A DNA stretch of 64,000 bases from contig NZ_CP146256.1 of assembly GCF_039134705.1 (NCBI RefSeq), positions 1,674,001-1,738,000 of the forward strand. The letters are read 5' to 3'. The translations under genes and the position numbers were made by a program. The stretch's first letter is position 1. Each line of letters opens with the position of its first letter. This stretch comes from Kineothrix sp. IPX-CK. Its GTDB lineage: Bacteria; Bacillota; Clostridia; Lachnospirales; Lachnospiraceae. This document shows, piece after piece, positions 34,174-42,676 of this stretch. The notes under the pieces are model-generated. The model had not been told where the DNA came from. It did no database searches and was given only the letters and a program-made list of their open reading frames with translations.

Positions 34174-34518
34174 ATGAACCGTAGAAATCATCGAACGAGC
34201 CGTAAGGGTGGATATATTTTTACGGCAAAGAAACATCCGGAAAAGGGAATCATGTCAACCACTTTGGGAATTATTTCCGTCATTTCCATTGCTGCGGCGG
34301 TGTATTTGTCTTATCGAAGCGCAGGGGCGGCGGTAACACAGTATGGAGCGGCAGTTTTTTTGGTAACCCTTTTTTCTTTGACGGGATTGATTTTAGGAAT
34401 ACTTTCCAGAATGGAGAAGGACAGATATTATTTGTTCTCTTATTTGGGAATTGGATTTAATACCGTGGTATTAGCTATGATAAGTATTATTTTATATGCA
34501 GGAGCGTACGGAGTATGA
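34174..34518 (+). CDS. Small membrane protein of the DUF6142 type
   Basis: The 114-residue protein has a basic N-terminus (RRNHRTSRKGGYIFTAKKHP) and three hydrophobic helices at about 28-47, 57-77 and 90-110. The layout matches the uncharacterised DUF6142 family seen in Lachnospiraceae. Its stop overlaps the start of the M29 aminopeptidase (ATGA), so the two are translationally coupled. Function is unknown; a membrane helper for the peptidase is only a guess from position. Confidence 0.7.
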   Translation: MNRRNHRTSRKGGYIFTAKKHPEKGIMSTTLGIISVISIAAAVYLSYRSAGAAVTQYGAAVFLVTLFSLTGLILGILSRMEKDRYYLFSYLGIGFNTVVLAMISIILYAGAYGV

Positions 34519-36578
34519 TTGATAATTTATTGGAAAGATATGAGCTTTCGTTAGAAAGAATTAAGGAGTTGTGCGAAGATAGATCTTTAGAGGAAAAGTA
34601 CGGGAAATTTTTTAACAAGACAGCGTCCTTTCTATACGAAATGTCGGATACCTATGAATATGTAAAAAGCGGTCGGCTTAAGTCGGCGTCCTTGGAGGAA
34701 TTGCAGGAGCACAACAAAAAGCTGTATGCGGACGTGCTGCCGGGAGCATACAAGACGAGCTATGCGAATCCGGCATATGCGGTAAAGGCGTTTGGAGAGG
34801 AATATGGACGGCTCCTATCTTTTTTGTATACGGAGCTGCGGAGTCTGATCGTATTTGCTTATGAGCAGGATATGTTCGAGATGGTTATCCGTATGGAGTT
34901 ATTTTTGGAAGTATACTATGCATTTTACAGCGCTTATGAAGAAAAGAAGGAGCCTGTTTACGAACAGCTGCGACAGATCGTGTATTGGTTTATCAGCGAT
35001 TATTCGGAACCGGAGGCAGAAAAAAGACTTAGAGAGCAGTTATGTCCGGAAGAGGACTTCGCTTTAAGAATCATTATGGATAGCGACTTAGAGGATTTGC
35101 GCTACCTTTATTATTTCGGAGAATATGTAACGGATAGCGAGCTGGAGACGGCAAGGCATCTGAATCATATGCAGGAGAGCGAGATTAAACTTATGGCGGA
35201 CACTTATACGGAGGGATACCGTATAGGTTTTGAGGTGTGCGGTAAGGACATTACGAAGAAGAAGAGCGTGAATATAAGATACTCTTTGGGTTTTGAGCGG
35301 ATGATAAGAGAAGCAGTGCGTAATTTCGAGAAAATCGGTATGAAACCTGTCATATACCGGGCAGGAGTCAGCATCTTCCAAGGTAAGGGTGTAAATAAAA
35401 TCGGTTATTACGGTACAAGCGCTAACAAGCAATACGACTATGACCACAAGGACGATCAGGCGCTTTATCTGGATAAGCAGTATGTGAATCGCAGGCTGGA
35501 GGTGCTGAAGGAGGCATATGAAGCGCTGAAGGTGGAAGCAGGGTTACTCGGAGGTCCCGCGGTAGTGGAAATATTCGGGGAAGATCCTTTTGCACCGGTG
35601 ACGAAAAAAGAGGCGCTTCGTCTGTCGGAGAAACAGCAGAAGCTATCCGTGGAACTGATGGCGGCGGCAGGCGAGCTGCAGAATGAATATATTAAGGGAG
35701 AAGAGAGAAGTTTTACCATCATTTCCTTCCCGGTACCGCCTATCGGAGAGAAATACGAGGAAATCTTCGATGAAATCGTTAAAATAAACACATTGGATTA
35801 TAAACTTTATCGTGATATTCAGCAGGTCATTATCGATACCCTGGACCGTGCCCGGTATGTGACTATAAAAGGCATGGGAGAGAATAAAACTGATTTGAAG
35901 GTAAACCTTCATGAGCTTAAAGAGCCTGAGAAGGAGACGAACTTCGAAAACTGTGTGGCCGATGTTAATATTCCGGTAGGAGAAGTATTTACTTCACCGA
36001 AGCTTACGGGAACAGAGGGTGTGCTTCATGTAAGCCGGGTATTTTTAGGAGAGCTGGAATATAAGAATCTTGAAATCGTATTTAAGGACGGAATGATAGC
36101 CGATTACAGCTGTACCAACTTCGATACGGAGGAGGAAAACAGAAAGTATATAAAGGAAAACGTTATGTTCCATCACGATACGCTCCCTATCGGTGAGTTC
36201 GCCATAGGAACCAACACGGTTGCGTATGTGGCCGCTTTAAAATATGGGATCGGAGACAAACTGCCGATTTTGATTGCGGAAAAAATGGGACCGCACTTTG
36301 CGGTGGGAGATACCTGCTATTCTCATGAAGAAGATATGATTACGTACAATCCTGACGGCAAGGCCATTATCGCCCGGGATAACGAGGTGTCTGCCCTTCG
36401 GAAGACAGATACCAAAAAGGCATATTTCAACTGCCATACGGATATTACCATTCCCTATGACGAGCTGGGAGAACTGTCTGCGGTAACAGCAGATGGCGAG
36501 ATAATCCCTATTATCTTGAAAGGAAGGTTTGTTTTGTCAGGTTGTGAGGAACTGAACGAGCCATTTAAGAGTTGGTGA
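34515..36578 (+). CDS. M29 family aminopeptidase
   Basis: In this 687-residue protein the C-terminal ~330 residues match M29 leucyl aminopeptidases: NCVADVNIPVGEVFTSPK, GTEGVLHVS and IGEFAIGTNTVAY. The family is a dinuclear metallo-enzyme that removes N-terminal residues from peptides. The N-terminal ~300 residues are longer than in the classical ~410-residue thermophilic enzymes and are helical and acidic, without a recognised domain. It starts inside the stop of the upstream small membrane protein. It is probably cytoplasmic. Confidence 0.85.
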   Translation: MIDNLLERYELSLERIKELCEDRSLEEKYGKFFNKTASFLYEMSDTYEYVKSGRLKSASLEELQEHNKKLYADVLPGAYKTSYANPAYAVKAFGEEYGRLLSFLYTELRSLIVFAYEQDMFEMVIRMELFLEVYYAFYSAYEEKKEPVYEQLRQIVYWFISDYSEPEAEKRLREQLCPEEDFALRIIMDSDLEDLRYLYYFGEYVTDSELETARHLNHMQESEIKLMADTYTEGYRIGFEVCGKDITKKKSVNIRYSLGFERMIREAVRNFEKIGMKPVIYRAGVSIFQGKGVNKIGYYGTSANKQYDYDHKDDQALYLDKQYVNRRLEVLKEAYEALKVEAGLLGGPAVVEIFGEDPFAPVTKKEALRLSEKQQKLSVELMAAAGELQNEYIKGEERSFTIISFPVPPIGEKYEEIFDEIVKINTLDYKLYRDIQQVIIDTLDRARYVTIKGMGENKTDLKVNLHELKEPEKETNFENCVADVNIPVGEVFTSPKLTGTEGVLHVSRVFLGELEYKNLEIVFKDGMIADYSCTNFDTEEENRKYIKENVMFHHDTLPIGEFAIGTNTVAYVAALKYGIGDKLPILIAEKMGPHFAVGDTCYSHEEDMITYNPDGKAIIARDNEVSALRKTDTKKAYFNCHTDITIPYDELGELSAVTADGEIIPIILKGRFVLSGCEELNEPFKSW

Positions 36579-36741
36579 GAACGTAGTGAGCAGCAACACG
36601 CTGAGCGGGCCCCTATAGTTACTGTGAACAGAGTGAACAGTAACCCCCCTAAAAAACTAAGAAAATATTGGTTGCGCGCTTAAGGGAATTTTAGTAAACT
36701 TAAGAGAGAAATTTGTTACTGTGAACGAAGTGAACAGTAAC
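36571..36741. repeat. Cluster of three 27-nt palindromic repeats
   Basis: Copies lie at 36571-36597 (diverged, and overlapping the stop codon of the aminopeptidase gene), 36618-36644 and 36715-36741. The consensus is GTTACTGTGAAC-N3-GTGAACAGTAAC: outer 8-bp arms GTTACTGT/ACAGTAAC and, inside, a direct repeat of GTGAAC. The intervening bases carry no gene. None has a T-run. The element fills the gap before purE. Confidence 0.8.
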
Positions 36742-36771
36742 AGAAATTTAGAATAAAGAGGAGAAATTGTG

Positions 36772-37275
36772 ATGGCAAAAGTTGGAATTGTTATGGGAAG
36801 CGACTCGGATATGCCTGTTATGGCAAAGGCTGCCGACATTTTGGAGGAGCTTGGAATTTCTTATGAAATGAAGATTATTTCAGCACACAGAGAGCCGGAT
36901 GTGTTCTTTGAATACGCGAAGAGTGCGGAGGCGAAGGGCTTCAAGGTAATTATCGCGGGAGCTGGAATGGCTGCTCATTTACCGGGTATGTGTGCGGCGA
37001 TTTTCCCTATGCCGGTCATCGGTATTCCTATGCACACCACGTCTCTCGGAGGAAGGGATTCCCTTTATTCCATCGTACAGATGCCTTCCGGCATCCCGGT
37101 AGCTACCGTGGCAATTAACGGCGGAGCTAACGCCGGAATTCTTGCGGCGAAGATTCTTGCGACATCGGACGAGACGCTGCTTGCCAAATTGAAGGAATAC
37201 AGCAAGACCTTGGAGACCAGCGTTCAGAAAAAGGATGAGAAGCTCCAGGAAGTTGGATATAAGAACTACAAATAG
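36772..37275 (+). CDS. purE: 5-(carboxyamino)imidazole ribonucleotide mutase
   Basis: The 167-residue class I PurE shows VGIVMGSDSDMP at the N-terminus, the catalytic His region SAHREPD and the GAGMAAHLPG loop. It converts N5-CAIR to CAIR in de novo purine synthesis. ATG 36772 is preferred over the adjacent GTG 36769 given AGAGGAG spacing. It heads a run purE-purM-purN-purD. The usual partner purK and the genes purC, purF, purL and purH are not in the window. No purine riboswitch is visible in its leader. Confidence 0.95.
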   Translation: MAKVGIVMGSDSDMPVMAKAADILEELGISYEMKIISAHREPDVFFEYAKSAEAKGFKVIIAGAGMAAHLPGMCAAIFPMPVIGIPMHTTSLGGRDSLYSIVQMPSGIPVATVAINGGANAGILAAKILATSDETLLAKLKEYSKTLETSVQKKDEKLQEVGYKNYK

Positions 37276-37318
37276 CGCGAAATTACATATCTTAGAAAGC
37301 GATTAGGGAGGAAATATC

Positions 37319-38344
37319 ATGGATTACAAGAAGGCTGGCGTGGATATTGAGGCGGGCTATCAGTCGGTAGAATTAATGAAAAAGTATGTGAAGGAAACGA
37401 TGAGACCGGAGGTACTCGGAGGTCTGGGTGGATTTTCAGGAGCTTTTTCTCTTGCAGCAATTAAAAATATGGAAAAGCCTACTTTGGTTTCGGGAACTGA
37501 CGGAGTGGGGACGAAGTTAAAGCTGGCATTCCTGCTGGATAAACATGATACGGTAGGCATCGATTGTGTTGCCATGTGTGTGAACGACATCGCCTGTGCG
37601 GGCGGCGAACCCTTGTTTTTCCTGGACTATATCGCATGCGGTAAGAACTATCCCGAAAAGATAGCGACTATCGTAAAGGGAGTGGCAGACGGCTGCCTTC
37701 AGTCGGGAGCAGCCCTTATCGGAGGAGAGACTGCGGAGATGCCGGGATTTTACCCCGAGGAAGAATACGATCTTGCAGGTTTTGCAGTGGGCGTTGTGGA
37801 TGAAAAGGATTTGATTACCGGAGTGGATATAAAGCCGGGCGATGTACTTGTTGGCATCGCTTCTTCGGGCATACATAGCAACGGTTTTTCTCTCGTAAGA
37901 AAAGTGTTCGATATGACTAAGGAAAGTCTGAATACTTATTATGATGAACTGGGTAAGACGTTAGGAGAAGCATTGATCGCCCCTACCAAGATATATGTGA
38001 AGGCTCTTAAGGCCGTAAAGGAAGCCGGTGCTATGATTAAAGGCTGCAGCCATATTACAGGAGGCGGCTTCTATGAGAACATCCCCAGAATGCTTCCTGA
38101 CGGAGCAGTAGCCGTAGTGAAAAAGGACAGCTACGAGGTGCCTGCAATTTTCAAGCTGCTGCAGGAAAAAGGCGGTCTGGAAGAGAAGATGATGTACAAT
38201 ACTTACAATATGGGACTTGGTATGGTGCTCGCCCTGGATGAGGCTCAGGTTTTGACGGCCATGGAGGCGATTAAGGCAGCAGGTGAGACTCCTTATGTGA
38301 TAGGCCATGTGGAAGCTGGTGAAAAAGGAGTTACCGTATGCTGA
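37319..38344 (+). CDS. purM: Phosphoribosylformylglycinamidine cyclo-ligase
   Basis: The 341-residue AIR synthetase carries the ATP-grasp-like PurM motifs: [24 protein letters not shown], the region [20 protein letters not shown] and [14 protein letters not shown]. It forms AIR from FGAM and ATP. GGGAGG precedes the ATG, and its end overlaps purN by 7 bp, so the genes are coupled. Confidence 0.96.
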   Translation: MDYKKAGVDIEAGYQSVELMKKYVKETMRPEVLGGLGGFSGAFSLAAIKNMEKPTLVSGTDGVGTKLKLAFLLDKHDTVGIDCVAMCVNDIACAGGEPLFFLDYIACGKNYPEKIATIVKGVADGCLQSGAALIGGETAEMPGFYPEEEYDLAGFAVGVVDEKDLITGVDIKPGDVLVGIASSGIHSNGFSLVRKVFDMTKESLNTYYDELGKTLGEALIAPTKIYVKALKAVKEAGAMIKGCSHITGGGFYENIPRMLPDGAVAVVKKDSYEVPAIFKLLQEKGGLEEKMMYNTYNMGLGMVLALDEAQVLTAMEAIKAAGETPYVIGHVEAGEKGVTVC

Positions 38345-38967
38345 GAGTTGTCGTATGTGTATCCGGCGGCGGAACGAATCTGCAGGCTGTTATCGACGCA
38401 ATAAAGGCAGGAACTATTTCGAATACGAGAATCGTAAAGGTCATTAGCAATAATAGAAATGCCTACGCTCTGGAACGGGCGAGGAAAGAGGGGATCGAAG
38501 CAGTCTGTGTAACACCTAAGGATTATGCGGACAGAGATGCTTTTAATGAAGCGCTTTTGCAGGCGGTTGCGGATGCCTGTGCGGATTTGGTCGTGCTGGC
38601 GGGATTCCTCGTAGTATTGCCGGAGGCGATGATTGAAAAATACTCGGGCAGGATTATCAATATACATCCCTCTCTTATCCCGGCCTTTTGCGGCAAAGGG
38701 TATTATGGGCTTAAGGTGCATGAGGGTGTGCTCGAAAGGGGCGTGAAATTGACGGGAGCCACCGTTCACTTCGTAGACGAAGGAACGGATACCGGACCTA
38801 TTATCCTGCAAAAAGCAGTGGAAGTGCAGGATACGGACACGGCAGAGGTATTGCAAAAGCGTGTTATGGAGCAGGCCGAATGGCTGATATTGCCGGAAGC
38901 TATCGATTTGATAGCAAGAGACAGGTTAGAAGTAAAAGACGGAAAATGCAGGAGGATACATGAATGA
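38338..38967 (+). CDS. purN: Phosphoribosylglycinamide formyltransferase
   Basis: The 209-residue GAR transformylase begins [20 protein letters not shown]. It has the catalytic Asn-His-Asp set in the blocks [13 protein letters not shown] and [16 protein letters not shown]. It transfers formyl from 10-formyl-THF to GAR. It overlaps purM by 7 bp and purD by 4 bp. AAAGGAG stands before the start. Confidence 0.95.
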   Translation: MLRVVVCVSGGGTNLQAVIDAIKAGTISNTRIVKVISNNRNAYALERARKEGIEAVCVTPKDYADRDAFNEALLQAVADACADLVVLAGFLVVLPEAMIEKYSGRIINIHPSLIPAFCGKGYYGLKVHEGVLERGVKLTGATVHFVDEGTDTGPIILQKAVEVQDTDTAEVLQKRVMEQAEWLILPEAIDLIARDRLEVKDGKCRRIHE

Positions 38968-40259
38968 AAGTACTGATTGTCGGTGGAGGCGGCAGAGAAC
39001 ATGCAATAGCGGCAAGCGTGTCGAAGAGCCCGAAAGTAGATAAAATATATTGTGCGCCGGGAAATGCCGGTATCGGACAATTAGCAGAATGTGTCCCTGT
39101 TGGAGCTATGGAATTTGATAAAATCGTTGCGTTCGCCAAAGAGAATGATATCGACTTGACAATCGTAGGTATGGATGACCCTCTTGTGGGAGGGCTTGTG
39201 GACGAACTGGACAGGGCTGGGCTTAGAGCCTTCGGCCCGAAGAAAAATGCGGCGATTCTGGAAGGAAGCAAGGCTTTTTCCAAGGATTTGATGAAAAAAT
39301 ATAATATTCCTACAGCTGGTTATGAGAACTTCGACGAAGCCAAAGCGGCTCTTTCCTATCTGGAAGGCTTGGATACGGGAGATTTCCCTATCGTGCTTAA
39401 GGCCGACGGCCTGGCTCTTGGAAAAGGTGTGCTGATCTGTGAGACCCTTGAGGAAGCCAGAGATGGCGTGCGTACCATCATGCTGGACAAGCAGTTCGGC
39501 TCGGCGGGAAATAAGCTGGTAGTCGAGGAGTTTATGACCGGAAGAGAAGTTTCGGTACTTTCCTTTGTGGACGGAAAGACGGTGAAGACCATGACCTCGG
39601 CGCAGGATCATAAGCGTGCCATGGACGGAGATACGGGCCTCAATACGGGAGGAATGGGAACCTTTTCCCCCAGTCCCTTCTATACGAAAGAAGTGGATGA
39701 ATTTTGCAGAGAATATGTTTATCAGGCGACGGTAGACGCTATGGCAGCGGAAGGAAGAGAATTTAAGGGCATTATCTTTTTTGGACTTATGTTAACCGAA
39801 AAAGGCCCCAGAGTTTTAGAGTACAATGCCAGATTCGGAGATCCGGAAGCGCAGGTAGTGCTTCCGAGAATGAAGAATGACATCATAGAGGTGATGGAGG
39901 CGTGTATCGATGGGAGGCTTGACGAGATAGATTTACAATTTGAGGACAATGCGGCGGTATGCGTCGTTCTTGCGTCGGACGGTTATCCGGTAAAATATGA
40001 GAAAGGCTTTGTGATCCGCGGTCTGGAGCACTTTGATGGGAAGGAAGGCTATTATTGCTTCCATGCGGGTACGAAGCAGACGGACGAGGGCATCGTGACG
40101 GACGGAGGAAGAGTCCTTGGAGTGACGGCTAAGGGGAGGGACTTGAAGGAAGCGCGGGCTAATGCATACAAAGCTGTGGAATGGGTTCTTTTTGACAATA
40201 AATATATGCGCCATGATATTGGGAAAGCAATTGACGAGGTGCCGAAAGAAATGGGGTAG
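38964..40259 (+). CDS. purD: Phosphoribosylamine-glycine ligase
   Basis: The 431-residue ATP-grasp enzyme joins glycine to phosphoribosylamine. It shows the N-terminal VGGGGREHAIA, the glycine-rich FPIVLKADGLALGKGV, GNTGGMG-like NTGGMGTFSP and the metal-binding LEYNARFGDPEAQ. The start overlaps purN (ATGA-type). Six bases separate it from the next, unrelated zinc-ribbon gene, which is therefore probably co-transcribed. Confidence 0.96.
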   Translation: MKVLIVGGGGREHAIAASVSKSPKVDKIYCAPGNAGIGQLAECVPVGAMEFDKIVAFAKENDIDLTIVGMDDPLVGGLVDELDRAGLRAFGPKKNAAILEGSKAFSKDLMKKYNIPTAGYENFDEAKAALSYLEGLDTGDFPIVLKADGLALGKGVLICETLEEARDGVRTIMLDKQFGSAGNKLVVEEFMTGREVSVLSFVDGKTVKTMTSAQDHKRAMDGDTGLNTGGMGTFSPSPFYTKEVDEFCREYVYQATVDAMAAEGREFKGIIFFGLMLTEKGPRVLEYNARFGDPEAQVVLPRMKNDIIEVMEACIDGRLDEIDLQFEDNAAVCVVLASDGYPVKYEKGFVIRGLEHFDGKEGYYCFHAGTKQTDEGIVTDGGRVLGVTAKGRDLKEARANAYKAVEWVLFDNKYMRHDIGKAIDEVPKEMG

Positions 40260-40264
40260 TATAT

Positions 40265-40744
40265 ATGGAGCGTAAGGACGTTACTCTTGTTGGAAAGTTG
40301 GGAGAATACGATTATAACAGGCCATATGTGTGCAGCGAATGCGGTGGTATTATGATTTTTAGGGGCGTCGGCGAATATGAGTGTGAGGATTGCCACTATC
40401 GTGCTTATGATGACTACGGGAAAGCCCGCAATTACATAGAAAAAAATCCGGGCGCAACATCCGGGGAGATATCTGAGAGAACGGGAGTGAGCCAGAAGGC
40501 CATGCGGCAGATGCTAAGGGAGTCCAGACTGGAAATCGCATCGGATTCCAAGACATTTATGAAATGTGGAATTTGCGGGGTCAATATCCGTCACGGAACG
40601 CTTTGCGAGAAATGTGCAGCTTCTTATCACAGGCTTGCCGAAGAGCAGGAGAGGACGAAACGAATGCTGGCAGGTTATGGAATGGATATTAAAGAGAGGA
40701 ACGAAGGTGCGATGCGTTTTATCAAGCCGGATCAAAATAAATAA
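40265..40744 (+). CDS. Zinc-ribbon/HTH protein, unknown
   Basis: The 159-residue protein has an N-terminal zinc ribbon (CSECGG...CEDC, residues 22-42), a helix-turn-helix-like middle (ATSGEISERTGVSQKAMRQML, about 63-84) and a second zinc knuckle (CGICG...CEKC, about 101-120). The tail is charged. The design suggests a small DNA- or RNA-binding regulator. It sits 5 bp after purD and could regulate or simply ride with the pur genes. No characterised family is recognised. Confidence 0.65.
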   Translation: MERKDVTLVGKLGEYDYNRPYVCSECGGIMIFRGVGEYECEDCHYRAYDDYGKARNYIEKNPGATSGEISERTGVSQKAMRQMLRESRLEIASDSKTFMKCGICGVNIRHGTLCEKCAASYHRLAEEQERTKRMLAGYGMDIKERNEGAMRFIKPDQNK

Positions 40745-40766
40745 CCCATAAGGGGAGGAAACACGG

Positions 40767-42143
40767 ATGAAGAAAACGATAACAGGGAAACTACTGGCTG
40801 TGGCGGCGTATGCGCTGCTTTCTATCGCTATTTTTATAGGTACACCTTCGGTAAGCTTGGCCTATACGCAGACTACCGGTATTGTATCTGCGGATGCGGC
40901 GAAGGTGCGGAAGGAGCCGACCACCTCCAGTGACGTAGTAGTGGGCTTATTAAAGGGCAGTACGGTAAGCGTTACGGACGAGGTGACTGATAGTGCAGGA
41001 ACGCTTTGGTACAAGGTGACGGCAGATAATAGTACCGGATATATCCGATCCGACTTATTGATTAAAGCAACCACCTCTACCGGAACAACAACAACTTCCA
41101 CGGATAGTACGACCACGAATAGCACCACTGCAAACAGCACTCAGACGGAGAGTAAGCCGGCAGCTACTACGGCTACCCCTATTGCGGAGACCAAGGCATA
41201 TGTAAGCTACGAGAGCGCAAGAATCAGGGAAGGTGCGTCTACAGAGCATGAAACATTGGGTTCAGCAACGAAAAACACGGTGGTTACCATTACCGGAGAA
41301 GCGAAAGCAAGCGACGGGAAGAAATGGTACCAGATAAAATATACGACCTCTTCGGGCAATGAAGTCGTAGGCTTTATTCGCGCAGATTTGGTAACGGTAG
41401 GAGATCCTCCGGCAGCGACCACCACTGAGACCGAGCAGCCGGCGACGACAGAGGAAGGTACAGAAACAAATGGCGAAGAAGACGCTGATACGACACTCGG
41501 AGAGGAAGGCGGGGATGCTGCGGCAGAAGAAACGCAGGAGCCTGTTCCTGAAGAAGAAGAGCTTAAGCCTGACTATGAGATGGTGTATACACAGAATGAT
41601 GCTGGCGAAAATGAATGGTATCTGTACGATAATATAAATGGAACACGGCAGACACTGTCGGGGCTCATGACTGCGGCAGAAGCGGGAGCTGCGCAGAGTG
41701 AAAGTGATTCTGATCAGCTCGCCACACAGAAAATCGTTATTATCGTTCTGGCAGTAGTGGCTGCGCTTCTGGCAGTTACAGTTACTTTGCTGCTGTTCAA
41801 GATTAAGGATTTGTATGATGATGACGATTATGACGGCGATGAGGACGATGACGAAGAAGATGATGACGACGACGAAGACGATGATGAAGATGAGGACGAT
41901 GACGAGGATGAGGAAGAACCTCCCGTGAGAAGACGGAGCGGTGCTAAGCAGACGAAGCAGTCTTTAAAAGTGGTAAAGGAAAGAACGGCTAAGGTGCCGG
42001 TATCCAAAGTCAGAAGGATGGATGATGATCCGGAGGAAGAAGCGCCCGCCCCTGCACCTGCGCCGAAGAAGAAAGCAAAAAATTTCTTGATCGATGATGA
42101 TGAGTTTGAATTCGAATTTTTAAATATGGAAGATAAAGATTAA
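40767..42143 (+). CDS. Single-pass membrane protein with two SH3b domains and an acidic cytoplasmic tail
   Basis: The 458-residue protein has a signal peptide (to about SLAYT, residue 33) and SH3b domains at about 35-98 and 143-207 joined by a Thr/Ser-rich linker. A second low-complexity linker follows, then a helix at about 320-345 (IVIIVLAVVAALLAVTVTLLLF). The inner tail begins with about 50 almost purely Asp/Glu residues and then a Lys/Arg-rich and Pro-Ala segment. The SH3 parts would bind cell wall outside while the tail interacts inside. Function is unknown. Confidence 0.8.
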   Translation: MKKTITGKLLAVAAYALLSIAIFIGTPSVSLAYTQTTGIVSADAAKVRKEPTTSSDVVVGLLKGSTVSVTDEVTDSAGTLWYKVTADNSTGYIRSDLLIKATTSTGTTTTSTDSTTTNSTTANSTQTESKPAATTATPIAETKAYVSYESARIREGASTEHETLGSATKNTVVTITGEAKASDGKKWYQIKYTTSSGNEVVGFIRADLVTVGDPPAATTTETEQPATTEEGTETNGEEDADTTLGEEGGDAAAEETQEPVPEEEELKPDYEMVYTQNDAGENEWYLYDNINGTRQTLSGLMTAAEAGAAQSESDSDQLATQKIVIIVLAVVAALLAVTVTLLLFKIKDLYDDDDYDGDEDDDEEDDDDDEDDDEDEDDDEDEEEPPVRRRSGAKQTKQSLKVVKERTAKVPVSKVRRMDDDPEEEAPAPAPAPKKKAKNFLIDDDEFEFEFLNMEDKD

Positions 42144-42150
42144 ACAAAAG

Positions 42151-42189
42151 AAGGGGGTATATGGGCTGGGTGCTCATATGCCTTTTTTT
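42151..42189 (+). terminator. Terminator after the SH3 protein
   Basis: GGGTATATG (42155 on) pairs with CATATGCC (to 42182) around a GC-rich loop, followed by seven T residues. Confidence 0.75.
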
Positions 42190-42235
42190 AATTCACAGGG
42201 GATTAGGTCCTATTCGCGGTAAATGAAGCAGCTTC

Positions 42236-42274
42236 TTGACATAATGTTCTGAGTGTTATAATATTTGTATAACA
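42236..42274 (+). promoter_or_regulatory. Promoter and GntR-type operator of the gntR-clpC operon
   Basis: TTGACA (42236-42241) and TATAAT (42257-42262) are 15 bp apart. The perfect dyad TGTTATA-N7-TATAACA (42254-42274) covers the -10 and start region, ideally placed for repression. Its position just before a GntR-family gene suggests autoregulation. No CIRCE or CtsR heptad repeat was seen here. Confidence 0.6.
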
Positions 42275-42295
42275 GTCAGGAGGTAGGTATTTATT

Positions 42296-42676
42296 ATGAT
42301 GATAATAGAGATAGACTTCAATAGCGACGAAGCATTATATTTACAGCTTCGCAATCAGATTATTATCGGGATTGCCACATCCAAAATAAGAATAGGCGAA
42401 GAGCTTCCTTCAGTCAGGCAGCTTGCGGATGATATCGGAATTAACATGCATACGGTAAATAAAGCATATACTGTTCTTAAGCAGGAGGGTTTTGTAAAGG
42501 TGGACAGGCGCAGAGGCGCTGTCATTGCAATAGATGTAGATAAGTTGGAGGCTATAGAGGAGCTGCGCAGAGATTTGAATGTTCTGCTCGCCAGGAGCAG
42601 TTGTAAGAATATTTCCAGAGAAGAAGTGCATGCTCTTATTGACGAAGTATATGAAAATTATGGAGGACTAGATTGA
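42296..42676 (+). CDS. GntR family regulator (YtrA type)
   Basis: This 126-residue regulator has a GntR winged helix (residues 8-72: EALYLQLRNQIIIGIATSKI, then LPSVRQLADDIGINMHTVNKAY) and only a short C-terminal dimerisation tail, as in the YtrA subfamily. AGGAGG lies upstream. Its stop overlaps the clpC start (TGATG), so it is translationally coupled to clpC. In many Firmicutes clpC is controlled by CtsR with McsA/McsB; here a GntR protein takes that place. Confidence 0.88.
   Translation: MMIIEIDFNSDEALYLQLRNQIIIGIATSKIRIGEELPSVRQLADDIGINMHTVNKAYTVLKQEGFVKVDRRRGAVIAIDVDKLEAIEELRRDLNVLLARSSCKNISREEVHALIDEVYENYGGLD

Noticed and set aside
36571..36741. CRISPR array
   Set aside because: Only three repeats with unequal spacing (20 and 70 bp), internally palindromic and with dispersed copies elsewhere; no cas genes.
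36579..36771. Purine riboswitch upstream of purE
   Set aside because: The gap is taken up by the palindromic repeats; the conserved riboswitch core was not found.
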